DNA of 64,000 nt from Gautieria morchelliformis (Eukaryota > Basidiomycota > Agaricomycetes > Gomphales > Gomphaceae), in contig WHVA01000063.1 in NCBI GenBank assembly GCA_015179125.1, positions 62,001-126,000 on the forward strand, written 5' to 3'. Under the pieces are notes generated by a model. The model was not told the origin of the DNA. It saw only the letters and a list, made by a program, of their open reading frames with translations, and did no database searches. This document shows positions 21,641 through 32,688 of this stretch, in pieces. The translations under genes and the position numbers were made by a program. Position 1 is the stretch's first letter; each line of letters opens with the position of its first letter.

Positions 21641-22125
21641 CCTCACACGTAATGTGTCCTCACAGGTAGCGTGTCCTCACAGGTAGCGTGTCCTCACAGG
21701 TAGCGTGTCCCCACACATAACGTGTCCTCACAGGTAGCGTGTCCCCAAACGTAGCGTGTCCCCACAGGTAGCGTGTCCTCACAGGTAGCGTGTCCTCACA
21801 GGTAGCGTGTCCTCACAGGTAGCATGTCCCCACACGTAATGTGTCCTCACAGGTAGTGTGTCCCCAAACGTAACGTGTCCTCACAGGTAGCGTGTCCCCA
21901 CATGTAACGTGTCCTCACAGGTAGCGTGTCCTCACAGGTAGCGTGTCCCCAAACGTAGCGTGTCCTCACAGGTAATGTGTCCCCACAGGTAGCGTGTCCT
22001 CACAGGTAGCGTGTCCTCACAGGTAGCGTGTCCCCACACGTAACATGTCCTCACAGGTAGTGTGTCCCCAAATGTAGCGTGTCCTCACAGGTAATGTGTC
22101 CCCACAGGTAGCGTGTCCTCACACA
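21640..22125. repeat. 17-bp satellite array in H2
   Basis: About 28 head-to-tail copies of a 17-bp unit, TCCTCACAGGTAGCGTG, with variants TCCCCACACGTAACGTG. Units are much more uniform than in H1, so this array was made or homogenised recently. Confidence 0.9.
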
Positions 22126-22284
22126 TATCAGGGACATGTATCAGTATCTATTTTGTGACATATATAAAATAGGAAAAGAAACCACATTTAAGCAGCTGTT
22201 CTTATTAATTTTAGCAAAGTCAGGATAATTTATTGATATCTACCTTTTGAAAAAATGTCAAAAAATGTACAGTACATTTAACCT

Positions 22285-22600
22285 GAAGCATCCATGCATA
22301 GCATGCTTGTCCCCATGCATAACATGCATGTCTCCACGCATAACATGGGTGTCCCCAAGCATAGCGTGTGTGTCCCCATGGATAGCATGCTTGTCCCCAT
22401 GCATGACATGTGTGTCTCCACGCATAGCATGTGTGTCCCCATGCATAGCCTGTCTGTCCCCAAGGATAGTGTGTCCCCACATGTGGCATGCATGTCCCCA
22501 TGCATAGCAGGTGTGTCCCCACGCATAACATGCGTGTCCCCATGCATAGTGTGTGTAGCATGACCCTCAAGTATAGCATGCGTAGCATATCCCCAAGGGC
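22285..22600. repeat. 21-bp satellite array in H2
   Basis: About 14 copies of a 21-bp unit, GCATAGCATGCTTGTCCCCAT. It shares the TAGCGTG-TCCCCA core with the 17-bp array but with four more bases in the middle. A unit length divisible by three keeps several frames open. Confidence 0.85.
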
Positions 22601-23829
22601 CTCAAAGTGAAGCAAGCAGAGGCTGTTACTACTTATTAACTCTTAGCAAACTCAGGGACATGTATCACTATCTATTTTGTGAAATATACAGACATAAATA
22701 AAATAGTCAAGGAAACCATATTTAAGCAGCTGCTGTCATTAATTTTTAGCAAAGTCAGGATTATCTATTTTGCGAAAAAATGCCAAGAAAATGTCCAGTA
22801 CATGTAAGCTGAAGCTGTTATTAATTTTAGCAAAGTTAGGATATCTATTTTTCGAAAAATGTCAAAAAAATGCACTGTACATTTAACCTGGAGCTGTTGT
22901 CAATCTTCACAAAGTCAGGATAATTTATTGATATCTATTTGCGGTCAAAAAAGTGCAGTACATTGAAGCAGAAGCTGTTATTAATGCCCAGCCAAATCCA
23001 GAGAACCCAGAGACTGACAGAGAAACCCAGAGCCCAGCCAAAGCCATAGTAAGCCAGCCACCAGTATAGCCAGAGAGGAGTGGCTGGTAAGCAGCTTTAC
23101 AGTAAATAAAACAATAAAACAAACCACATTTAAAAGCAGAATCTATTGTCATTAATTTTAGAGGAAACTTATTGATGTCTATTTGCGAAAAAAACCTGAA
23201 AAATATTGATATTAAAACATTTTTTTTCAGCAGTCTTTGGATGTTATTTAAATCTATTTTCGAAAAAAATCACAAAAATATAATGCACATGTGACAACTA
23301 TATGATGAAAACAAAAAGGAACCAATAAAATTGCCAACAGAAATATAATAAAATACATGGCAATGCATTAAAAAAAAGATATTACCTACCAATAGCCAGC
23401 CAGCTAAAGCAGCAGACAGCAGACAGCAGACAGAGCAGAGCAGACAGCAGAGAGAGGAATCGCCGGTTGGGCAGGTTCCTGGCGTTCCCTCCTTACCATT
23501 CGGCCTTTATACCCCGCGCGCGTGTCGTGCACGGACCACGCTCACATATGCGCGCTCTGGTCGCGAACAGGTCACGTGACCGCTGCGCAGCGTTCTATGC
23601 TCGCGGCTGCGCCGCTCGCGTCCGATTGGCCAGCTGACTAAGGCTGACCTAAAACCTGACATAAGCTCGACGCCCACAACCCACTGAGCGTGTTTAACTC
23701 TTAGATAGGTGGGTACCCGCGCTTCGCGCGGGGGTGCAGGTCAAGCGCCTTGGTAAGGTCAAATGCATCAGTAAGGTCAAGTGAATCAGTAAGGTCAAGT
23801 GCATTGGGGTAAATAGGATCATGCACAAT

Positions 23830-24180
23830 ATATCCCTGATCATATAGTATCATGAATCATGTATGCACCCATGGAATAGCTGAACATGCAGAACTCTCTC
23901 TCGACCTCTGGGATGGGCCTCCCAGCGACTCTAGACATGAAAGTGGTAATAGTCTTGACTGAATCATCAGAGATTATAAGATTGCGCCTATTGTCATAAT
24001 CCACAGGTTTCAAAGGTTGTGCATTGTGAAATAGATCCAATAGTGATCTTGGGGATCCTGAATTTTGACAATGTGGTTATATTGATATGCCAGCTGATCC
24101 TCCGGTGACACTCTCATAGAACCAGAAACAATACCAAAATCAGAAATGGGAGAAGACCCAAAGTGCAGTTGGATAGCAAT
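23830..24180 (-). pseudogene. Captured or accessory ORF fragment in H3
   Basis: Second copy of the fragment described in H2, with a few substitutions and the same frame change between its two halves. The N-terminal part includes FGSSPISDFGIVSGS, and the C-terminal part ends SMGAYMIHDTI and a stop. That both copies change frame at the same place suggests the fragment was already decayed, or contains an unrecognised intron edge, before H2 and H3 separated. Confidence 0.45.
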
Positions 24181-24495
24181 CCTCACACGTAACGTGTCCT
24201 CACAGGTAGCGTGTCCCCACACGTAACGTGTCCTCACAGGTAGCTTGTCCCCACAGGTAGCGTGTCCCCACAGGTAGCATGTCCCCACAGGTAGCGTGTC
24301 CTCACAGGTAGCATGTCCCCACACGTAACATGTCCCCACAGGTAGCGTGTCCCCACAGGTAGCATGTCCCCACACGTAACGTGTCCCCACCGGTAGCGTG
24401 TCCCCACACATAACATGTCCCACACGTAGCGTGTCCTCACACGTAACGTGTCCTCACATGTAATGTGTCCCCACAGGTAGCGTGTCCTCACACAT
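24178..24495. repeat. 17-bp satellite array in H3
   Basis: About 18 copies of the same 17-bp unit as in H2 (CACAGGTAGCGTGTCCC and variants). It begins directly after the captured ORF fragment, as in H2. Confidence 0.85.
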
Positions 24496-24779
24496 ATAAG
24501 GGACATGTATCAGTATCTATTTTGTGACATATATAGACATAAATAAAATAGCAAAAGAAACCACATTTAACCAGCCGTTGTTATTAATTTTAGCAAAGCC
24601 TGGATAATTTATTGATATCTACCTTTTCAAAAAATGTCAAAAAATGTACAGCACATGTACCCTGAAGCTGGTATTAATTTTAGCAAAGTCAGGATAATTC
24701 ATTGATATCTATACTTATTTTTCAACAAAAGATAAAAAAAAACACACTACATTAAAACAGAAGTTGTTATTAACTTGAG

Positions 24780-25125
24780 CAAAGAAGTTATTGATGTCTA
24801 TTTGCGAAAAAATATCAAAAAATGTACAGGATAGTGAGTTGGCTATTGTTGGTTATTGATATCCATTTGCGAAAAAATATCAAAAAATGTACAGGATAGT
24901 GAGTTGGCTATTGTTGGTTATTGATATCCATTTGCGAAAAAATGTCAAAAAAATTTACAGGATAGTTAAGGTGGCTGAGGTTAGGTTAGCCAGTTAGATT
25001 TATTGATGTCTATTTGCGAAAAAATATCGAAAAATGTACAGGATATATAAGTTGGCTATTGTTAAGGTTAGCAAGTTAGGTTTATTGATAGCTATTTGCG
25101 AAAAAATATTGAAAAAATATACAGG
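24780..25125 (-). repeat. Tandem TTTTCGC-core repeat in H3
   Basis: Five units, with GCGAAAA at 24804, 24869, 24934, 25016 and 25098. The period is 65 bp for the first three and 82 bp for the last two. On the minus strand the core reads ATTTTTTCGCAAATAG followed by ATATCAATAAC. Confidence 0.85.
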
Positions 25126-25653
25126 CCATTGAAGCAGAAGCTGGTGTCAATTCACAGCCAAAGGCAGAGAAGCCCAGAGAAGCCCAGAGACACACAGAGA
25201 CCCACAGAGCAAAGCCAAAGCAGTAGTAAGCCCGCCAGTACAGCCAGAACACAGAAAGACACCAGTGGGGAGTGCGGCTGCAACATCGCTCTCTTTATAC
25301 CAAGCGAAGGGTCGTGCACGGACCACCCTGGTAGCGCACGCGAACTGGTCACGTGACCTGGGACGCTGCTGCGCAGCGTCAATGGTCTGGCCTGGCCCAG
25401 CCCCTAGGGCTCGCGGCTGCGCCGCTCACGTCCGATTGGCCAGCTGACCAATGCTGACCTAAAACCTGACATAAGCACGACACCCACAACCCACTGAGCG
25501 CGTTTCACTCTTAGACTAGGTGGATACCCGCGCTTCGCGCGGGGGTGCAAGTCAAACGCCTCGGTAAGGTCAAACGCATCAGCAAGGTCAAACGCCTTGG
25601 GTAAATCAAACTTGGGATAAGTAAAACACATCTTATTGATTGAAGGTAGGTAA

Positions 25654-26722
25654 TGTTATGACCATGCTGCTCGACCAACTCTGGTACCTCCATGCCTCCT
25701 CTGGCTCTATTCCACAATGTCCACACTTTGACCTTTTGATCCCCTTGTTCTTTACTATTCACATACTTCCCCTTTTGACTCTATTCACCGGCCTTCCCTA
25801 CTTGACCCTTCGCATAGCAAGTCCAGAGCATCAGGAGATCCATTTGTTCCACTATCAATGTTACGACTGTTCCGCTCAACCATCTCCGCCATATCCGCAT
25901 ATCCTCCGCACCACCTCCGACTCTATTCCACAACATCCGCACCATCTGCAACCCTCTACCTCGACCCTTGTGATTTCAGTACCCCTGGCCACCTCCAGAT
26001 ACTGGCCCCCGTACTCGACCCTGAATACAGCAAGATACCATTTCCGTAATTCCGTTTCTTCCAAGGCCTATTGTACTTACTCGCCTTGTTCTTTGCCATT
26101 TTACTTACCCTACCCTGCACCCCCCTTGTCATCCCATTGTTCCGCATTAGTTACTTGCCCCGTATGTCTATCTGATTCCTGCACTCTCCAGAATTTGCTT
26201 AGTACCATACCATTACCTGTTGCTTCAGCTCTTTGTATAAACCCCCCTCATGTATGTCTCCGTTCCTGCAATCAGATAATCAACTTCGATATGTGATTCC
26301 CTTCGCACTGTCTCCTGTTCTTAGCACAGTGAGTTTTGCTAGTCTTGTCTCCTTCCGCTCTCAACCCTCTGTCCTCTGCCTCTTCCACCTCTTCCGACCT
26401 TTGTTCTCCAACCCTCAACCCTCGACTCTCAGTACTCTGTTCCTGACTTCTGCCTTCTCCGATATCTGCAAGTCAATCCCGAAATACTTAGGACGGTAGT
26501 TCATCAGGGGCGCAACACATAAGTTGAAGCCGTTGTCCTTTCCAGTTCCGACCTCTGGGAATTCCAATACGTAACAAACAATTAGACCCACATTCCCCTT
26601 GTTCTTTTGCCTATTGATTGTTCTTAGTTCTACCCGGCACCCCCTTGTAGTTCCTCTTGTTTGGTATTAGTTACTTACTCCATTTATCCTAGTTACTTTT
26701 GCTTGCACTGGAATTGCTTACC
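25654..26722 (+). repeat. Family 1 LTR in H4, truncated and interrupted
   Basis: The same LTR at the same GGTAA site (25649-25653) as in H1. It holds the inner LTR between ATCAA (25854-25858) and AACAA (26577-26581), and its right part is lost at the edge of the satellite near 26722. Confidence 0.75.
25859..26576 (+). repeat. Solo LTR (family 2) nested in H4
   Basis: 718 bp, TGTTACGACTG to ATACGTAACA. Its ends and the block AATACTTAGGACGGTAG are related to family 1. The target copy is ATCAA on the left and AACAA on the right, so one base has changed since insertion. The uninterrupted site is seen in H1 around 18330. Confidence 0.85.
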
Positions 26723-27150
26723 ACGCATAACATGTGTGTCCCCAAGCATAGCGTGTATGTCCCCATGGATAGCATGCTTGTCCCCACGCATAACATGCGT
26801 GTCTCCACGCATAGCATGTGTGTCCCCATGCATAGCCTGTCTGTCCCCAAGGATAGTGTGTCCCCACATGTGGCATGCATGTCCCCAAGCATAGGGTGCA
26901 TGTCCCCATGCATAAAATGTGTGTCTCCAAGCATAACATGTGTGTCACCATGCATAGCATGCATGTCCCCAAGCATAGCGTGTGTGTCCCCATGCATAAC
27001 ATGTGTCTCCACACATAGCATGCATGTCCCCAAGCATAGCGTGCATGTCTCCACACATAACATGCATGTCTCCATGCAGAACATGCGTGTCCCCATGCAT
27101 AGTGTGTGTAGCATGCCCCTCAAGTATAGCATGTGTAGCATATCCCCAAG
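26722..27150. repeat. 21-bp satellite array in H4
   Basis: About 20 copies of the 21-bp unit (GCATAGCATGTGTGTCCCCAT and variants), the closest relative of the array at 22285-22600 in H2. Confidence 0.85.
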
Positions 27151-28435
27151 GGCCTCAAAGTGAAGCAAGCAGAGGCTGTTACTACTTATTAACTTTTAGC
27201 AAACTCAGGGACATGTATCAATATCTATTTTGTGACATATACAGACATAAATAAAATAGTCAAGGAAACCATATTTAAGCAGCTGCTGTCATTAATTTTT
27301 AGCAAAGTCAGGATTATCTATTTTGTGAAAAAATGTCAAGAAAATGTCCAGTACATGTAAGCTGAAGCTGTTATTAATTTTAGCAAAGTTAGGACTATCT
27401 ATTTTTCGAAAAATGTCAAAAAAATGCACTGTACATTTACCCTGGAGCTGTTGTCAATCTTCACAAAGTCAGGATAATTTATTGATATCTATCTGCGAAA
27501 AAATGTCAAAAAAGTACAGTACATTGAAGCAGAAGCTGTGATTAATGCCCAGCCAAAGTGAGAAGCCCAGAGACTGACAGAGAAACCCAGAGCCCAGCCA
27601 AAGCCATAGTAAGCCAGCCACCAGTATAGCCAGAGAGGAGTGGCTGGTAAGCAGCTTTACAGTAAATAAAACAATAAAACAAACCACATTTAAATGTAGA
27701 ACATATTGTCATTAATTTTAGAGGAAACTTATTGATGTCTATTTTCGAAAAAAACCCAAAAATATTGATATTAAAACAATTTTTTTCAGCAGTCTTGGGA
27801 TGTTATCTAAATCTAATTTCGAAAAAAATCACAAAAATATAATGCACATGTGACAATACTATATGATGAAAAAAAAAAAGGAACCAATAAAATTACCAAC
27901 ACAAATAAAATAAAATACATGGCAATGCATTAACAAAAAGATATTACCTACCAATAGATAGCCAGCCAGCCAAAGCAATAGCCAGCCAGCCAGCTAGAGG
28001 AGGTGACAGCAGACAGAGCTGACAGCAGACAGCACCCAGAGCAGACAGAGCACAGAGCAGACAGCAGACAGAGCACAGAGCAGACAGAGCACATAGCAGA
28101 CAGCAGACAGAAGAATCGCCGGTTGGGCAGGTTCCTGGCGTTATGTCCTTACCGTTCGGCCTTTATACCGTGCGCGCGTGTCGTGCACGGACCACACTCG
28201 CGTATGCGCGCTCTGGTCGCGAACGGGTCACGTGACCGCTGCGCAGCATTCTATGCTCGCGGCTGCGCCGCTCGCCGCTGACCTAATTTGGAACGCAAAC
28301 GGTCACGTGACCATGCTGCGCAGCGTTCTTGGCTCGCGGCTGCGCCGCTCGCATGCCGCTGACAAATTGATGACCTAAAACCTGACATAAGCTCGACGCC
28401 CACAACCCACCGAGCTGGTTTCATATAGTGTAATA

Positions 28436-29943
28436 CTAGGTGGATACCCGCGCTTCATGCGGGGGTGCAAGTCAAACGCCTCGGTAAGGTCAAATGCATC
28501 AGCAAGGTCAAACGCCTTGGGTAAATCAAACTTGGGATAAGTCAAACACATTCGGATAAGAAATTTTCTTTCAGATAAGTAAAATGCATCTTATTGATTG
28601 ACAGTAGCTCTAAGTAACACATCAAGGTAGGTAATGTTATGACCATGCTGCTTGACCAACTCTGGTACCTCCATGCCTCCTCTGGCTCTATTCCGCAATG
28701 TCCACACTTTGACCTTTTGATCCCCTTGTTCTTTACTATTCACATACTTCCCCTTTTGACTCTATTCACCGGTGTTCCCTACTTGACCCTTAGCATAGCA
28801 AGTCCGGAGCATCAGGAGATCCATTTGTTCCACTATCAATGTTACGACTGTTCCCCTCAACCATCTCCGCCATCTCCGCATATCCTCCGCACCACCTCTG
28901 CACCGCCTCCGCACCACCTCTGACTCTATTCCACAACATCCGCACCATCCGCAACCCTCTACCTCGACCCTTGTGATTTCAGTACCCCTGGCCACCTCCA
29001 GATACCGGCCCCCGGACTCGACCCTGAACACAGCAAGATACCATTTCCGTAATTCTGTTTCTTCCGAGGCCTATTGTACTTACTTGCCTTGTTCTTTGCC
29101 ATTGTACTTACCCTACCCTGCACCCCCCTTGTCATCCCATTGTTCCGCATTAGTTACTTGCCCCGTATGTCTATCCGATTCCTGCACTCTCCAGAATTTG
29201 CTTAGTACCATACCATTACCTGTTGCTTCAGCTCTTTGTATAAAACCCCCTCATGTATGTCTCCGTTCCTGCAATCAGATAATCAACTTCGATACGTGAT
29301 TCCCTTCGCACTGTCTCCTGTTCTTAGCACAGCGAGTTTTGCTAGTCTTGTCTCCTTCCGCTCTTGACCCTCTGTCCTCCGCCTCTTCGGCGTCTTCCGA
29401 CCTTTGTTCTCCGACCCTCGAACCTCGACTCTCAGTACTCTGTTCCCAACTTCTGCCTTCTCCGATATCCGCAAGTCAATCCCGAAATACTTAGGATGGT
29501 AGTTTATCAGTGGCACAACACATAAGTTGAAGCCGTTGTCCTTTCCAGTTCCGACCTCTGGGAATTATTCCAATACGTAACAATCAATTAGACACACATT
29601 CCCCTTGTTCTTTTGCCTATTGATTGTTCTTAGTTCCACCCGGCAACCCCTTGTAGTTCCTCTTGTTCCGTATTAGTTACTTACTCCATTTATCCTAGTT
29701 ACTTTTGCTTGCACTGGAATTGCTTACCTCTACCTTCTGACATGTTGTCTCAGCTCTTTGTATAAAACCCAGTCATGTGTGCCTCTATTCTGCAATCAGA
29801 TAATTGACTTTGATATGTGACTCCCTTTGCACTGTTTCCTATTCTTACCACAGCAAGTACTTGCAAGGCCTCTGTCTCTCTGACCTCCGCCTTCCAACTC
29901 GATTTCTGATATCCAATTTAACTCAATTCTTGACCCCTTACCT
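28436..29943 (-). mobile_element. Helitron H5, 3' part only, carrying nested solo LTRs
   Basis: The 3' end lies at 28436, with a slightly altered hairpin (CCCGCATGAAGCGCGGG). It contains the family 1 LTR at the same GGTAA site (28630-28634, LTR from 28635) and the family 2 LTR at the same ATCAA site (28840-29582, duplication 29583-29587). The outer LTR runs to 29943, where the 3' end of H6 begins. No separate 5' end is seen for H5, so its 5' half was lost, or it ends with the terminus assigned to H6. Confidence 0.75.
28840..29582 (+). repeat. Solo LTR (family 2) nested in H5
   Basis: 743 bp with perfect ATCAA duplication (28835-28839 and 29583-29587). It occupies exactly the same position in the outer LTR as the copy in H4, so one insertion was later duplicated with its Helitron. 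Confidence 0.85.
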
Positions 29944-32487
29944 CTAGGTGGATACCCATGCTTCACACGGGGGTGTAGGTCAAACGCATTGGGTAAATCA
30001 AACTTGGGATAAGTAAAAAACATCTCATTGCAATTGAAAGTAGCTATAAGTAACACATCAAGATAGGTAATGTCTCTACGCATGTCTGCATGTGCCCAAG
30101 TATAGTGTGCATAGCCCTGAATATAGCATGCTTATTGTGTCCCTGGTTTGTAACATGCACACATAACATGTCCCCAAGTATAGTGTGCGTAGCATGTCCT
30201 CCATGCATAGTGTGTCTCCACATGTAGCATGTCACCAAGTACAGTGTGCATGGTGTGTCCCACATGCATAGCATGTCCCTGGTTTGTAGCATGTCCCCAA
30301 ACATAGTGTGTCCATAAATTATAGCATGTGTGTCCCCCATGCATAGCGTGTCCACATGTGTAGCATGTCCCTACATGTAGTGTGTGTAGCATCTCCCTCA
30401 AATATAGTGTGCAAAGTGTGTCCCCAATGCATAACATGTCCCCCAAGTATAGTGTGCATAGCATGTCCTTTGTTTGTAGCATGTCCCCCAAGTATAGCAT
30501 GTGTAGAATGTCCCTTGTTTGTAGTGTTTTCCCCTGTAGTGTGTCCCTTGTTCATACCGTGTCCCCCAAGCATAGTGTGTCCCCACATATAGTGTGCACA
30601 TCCCTATGCATAGTGTGCGTGTGCCCATGCATAGCCTGTGTGTCCCATCCCCCAAGCATAGTGTGTCCCCACATGCAGCATGTCACCAAGTACAGTGTGT
30701 GTGGCATGTCCCACATGCATAACATATCCCTCAAGTATTTTGTGTGTAGCATGTCCCTAAATTATAGCATGTGTGTCCCCCATGCATAGCATGTCCACAT
30801 GTGTAGCATCTCCCTACACATAGTGTGTGTAGCCTCTCCCTCAAGTATAGTGTGCACAGTGTGTCCCCCATGCATAACATGTCCCCCAAGGATAGCACGT
30901 ATAGAATGTCCCTTGTTTTTCCCCATGCATAGTGTGCGTAGTGTGTCTCTTGTTTGTACCGTGTCCCCCAATCATAGTGTGTCTGTCCCCAAGCATAGCA
31001 TGCTTGTCCCCATGCACAACACGCATGTCTCCACGCCTAACGTGCATGTCTCCACACCTAACATGCATGTCTCCACGCATAACATGCATGTCTTCACGCC
31101 TAACATACATGTCTCCATGCATAACATATGTGTCTCCATGCATAGCGTGTGTGTCCCCATGCATAGTGTGTGTAGCATGTCCCAATGGCATGTGTAGCAT
31201 ATCCCAAGGGCCTCAAAGTGAAGCAAGCAGAGGCTGTTACTTATCATTTACTTTTCGCAAACTCAGGGACATGTATCAATATCTATTTTGTGACATATAC
31301 AGACATAAATAAAATAGTAAAGGAAGCCATATTTAAGCAGCTGCTGTCATTAGTTTTAACAAAGTCAGGATTATCTCAAAACAAATGTCCAGTACGTTTA
31401 AGCTGAAGTTGTTATTAATTTTAGCAAAGTCAAGATTATGTATTTTTTGAAAAATGTCAAAAAAATGCACTGTACATTTAAGCTCCAACTGTTGTCAATT
31501 TTCATAAAGTCAGGATAATTTATTGACATCTATGTGCGAAAAAATGTCAACAAAGTACAGTACATTGAAGCAGAAGTTGTTATTAATGCCCAGCCAAAGC
31601 CAGAGAAGCCCAGAGACTGACAGAGAAACCCAGAGCCCAGCCAAAGCCATAGTAAGCCAGCCGCCAGTATAGCCAGAGAAGGAGTGCCTGGCAGCTTTAC
31701 AGTAAATAAAACAACAAAACAAACCACATTTAAAAGCAGAACATATTGCCATTAATTTTAGAAGAAACTTATTGATGCCTATTTTCGAAAAAAACCTGAA
31801 AAATATATATATCAAAATACATTTTTTTCAGCAGTCTTGGGATTTTATTTAAATCTATTTTCGAAAAAAATAACAAAAATATAAAGCAAATGTGAATACA
31901 ATATGATAAAAAAAAAGGAACCAATAAAATTACAAACACAAATCAAATAAAATACATTGGAATGCATTAAAAAAGAGATATTACTTACCAATAGATAGTC
32001 AGCCAACCAAAGCCATAGACAGCCAGCCAGCTAAAGGAGGAGACAGCAGACAGAGCAGACAGCAGACAGCACCCAGAGCAGACAGAGCACAGAGCAGACA
32101 GCGGACAGAGCACAGAGCAGACAGCACAGAGCACAGAGCAGACAGAGCACATAGCAGACAGCAGACAGAGGAATCGCCGGTTGGGCAGGTTCCTGGCGTT
32201 ATGTCCTTACCGTTCGGCCTTTATACCGTGCGCGCGTGTCGTGCACGGACCACACTCGCGTATGCGCGCTCTGGTCGCGAATGGGTCACGTGACCACTGC
32301 GCAGCGTTCTCTCGCGGCTGCGCCGCTCGCCGCTGACCTAATTTGGAACGCAAACGGTCACGTGACCATGCTGCGCAGCGTTCTTGGCTCGCGGCTGCGC
32401 CGCTCGCGCGCTCCGCTGACAAACTAATGACCAAGCATTGGTCAGCACGCCCACAACCTCCCACCTAGGCGCTTTCATATAGTGTAA
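29944..32487 (-). mobile_element. Helitron H6, non-autonomous, empty LTR site
   Basis: The 3' end lies at 29944 with a degenerate hairpin (CCCGTGTGAAGCATGGG) and ATCCACCTAG. The 5' end TTACACTATATGAAAGC lies at 32487. The GGTAA target of the family 1 LTR is present once and unoccupied (30066-30070). Inside are degenerate satellite (30075-31210), TTTTCG-core repeats (31250-31860), a long CAGACAG microsatellite (32040-32170), a TATA-like box (32217-32227) and two GGTCACGTGACC palindromes (32284-32295, 32356-32367). Confidence 0.8.
30075..31210. repeat. Degenerate satellite in H6
   Basis: The closest relative of the H1 array: same mixed unit lengths and same landmark words (AAGTATTTTGTGTGTAGC, TTTCCCCTGTAGTG). 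H1 and H6 therefore share a more recent parent than either does with H2 or H3. Confidence 0.8.
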
Positions 32488-32688
32488 CTAGGTGGGTACC
32501 TGCGCGAAGCGCGGGGGTGTAGGTCAAACGCCTCGGTAAGGTCAAACGCATCAGTAAGTCTAACACAACAGTAAGTCTAACATATCAGTAAGGTCAAGTA
32601 CATTGGGGAAAATCAAAGTAATCGATTTGCATCAAGTACAATGAAGTAACACACATAAATCATATCAAGAGAAGTGGATATAAAAAAA

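Larger units (their letters stand above)
21164..23705 (-). mobile_element. Helitron H2, non-autonomous, with captured ORF
   Basis: The 3' hairpin and CCACCTAG end lie at 21164. The 5' end TCTAAGAGTTAAACACGC lies at 23705. From 3' to 5' it carries an ORF fragment shared with H3 (21290-21640), a 17-bp satellite (21640-22125), a 21-bp satellite (22285-22600), TTTTCG-core repeats (22640-23260), a short CAGACAG run (23405-23450), a TATA-like box near 23501 and one GGTCACGTGACC palindrome (23570-23581). No Rep-helicase. Confidence 0.85.
23706..25515 (-). mobile_element. Helitron H3, non-autonomous, with captured ORF
   Basis: The 3' end at 23706 has the GC hairpin, but the last base of CTAG is lost at the junction with H2 (CCACCTA followed by TCTAAGAG). 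The 5' end TCTAAGAGTGAAACGCGC lies at 25515. Inside are the same ORF fragment as H2 (23830-24180), a 17-bp satellite (24178-24495), TTTTCG-core repeats with a cleaner 65-82 bp period (24780-25125), and a GGTCACGTGACC palindrome (25347-25358). The shortest unit of the array, 1810 bp. Confidence 0.85.
25516..28435 (-). mobile_element. Helitron H4, non-autonomous, carrying nested solo LTRs
   Basis: The 3' hairpin-CTAG end lies at 25516. The 5' end reads TATTACACTATATGAAACCAG at 28435. It carries an outer LTR of family 1 starting at 25654, cut by an inner LTR (25859-26576). The outer LTR resumes and then breaks off at about 26722 into a 21-bp satellite (26722-27150). TTTTCG-core repeats (27190-27800), a CAGACAG microsatellite (28005-28115), a TATA-like box (28158-28168) and two GGTCACGTGACC palindromes (28226-28237, 28301-28312) follow. 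Confidence 0.85.

Noticed and set aside
21640-22125. CRISPR-like regular array
   Set aside because: The 17-bp units are contiguous without unique spacers and lie in a eukaryotic Helitron.
25640-26296. ORF of 218 residues in H4 and its relatives in H5
   Set aside because: Spans two nested LTRs. Proline- and serine-rich translation of LTR sequence, with no start context.
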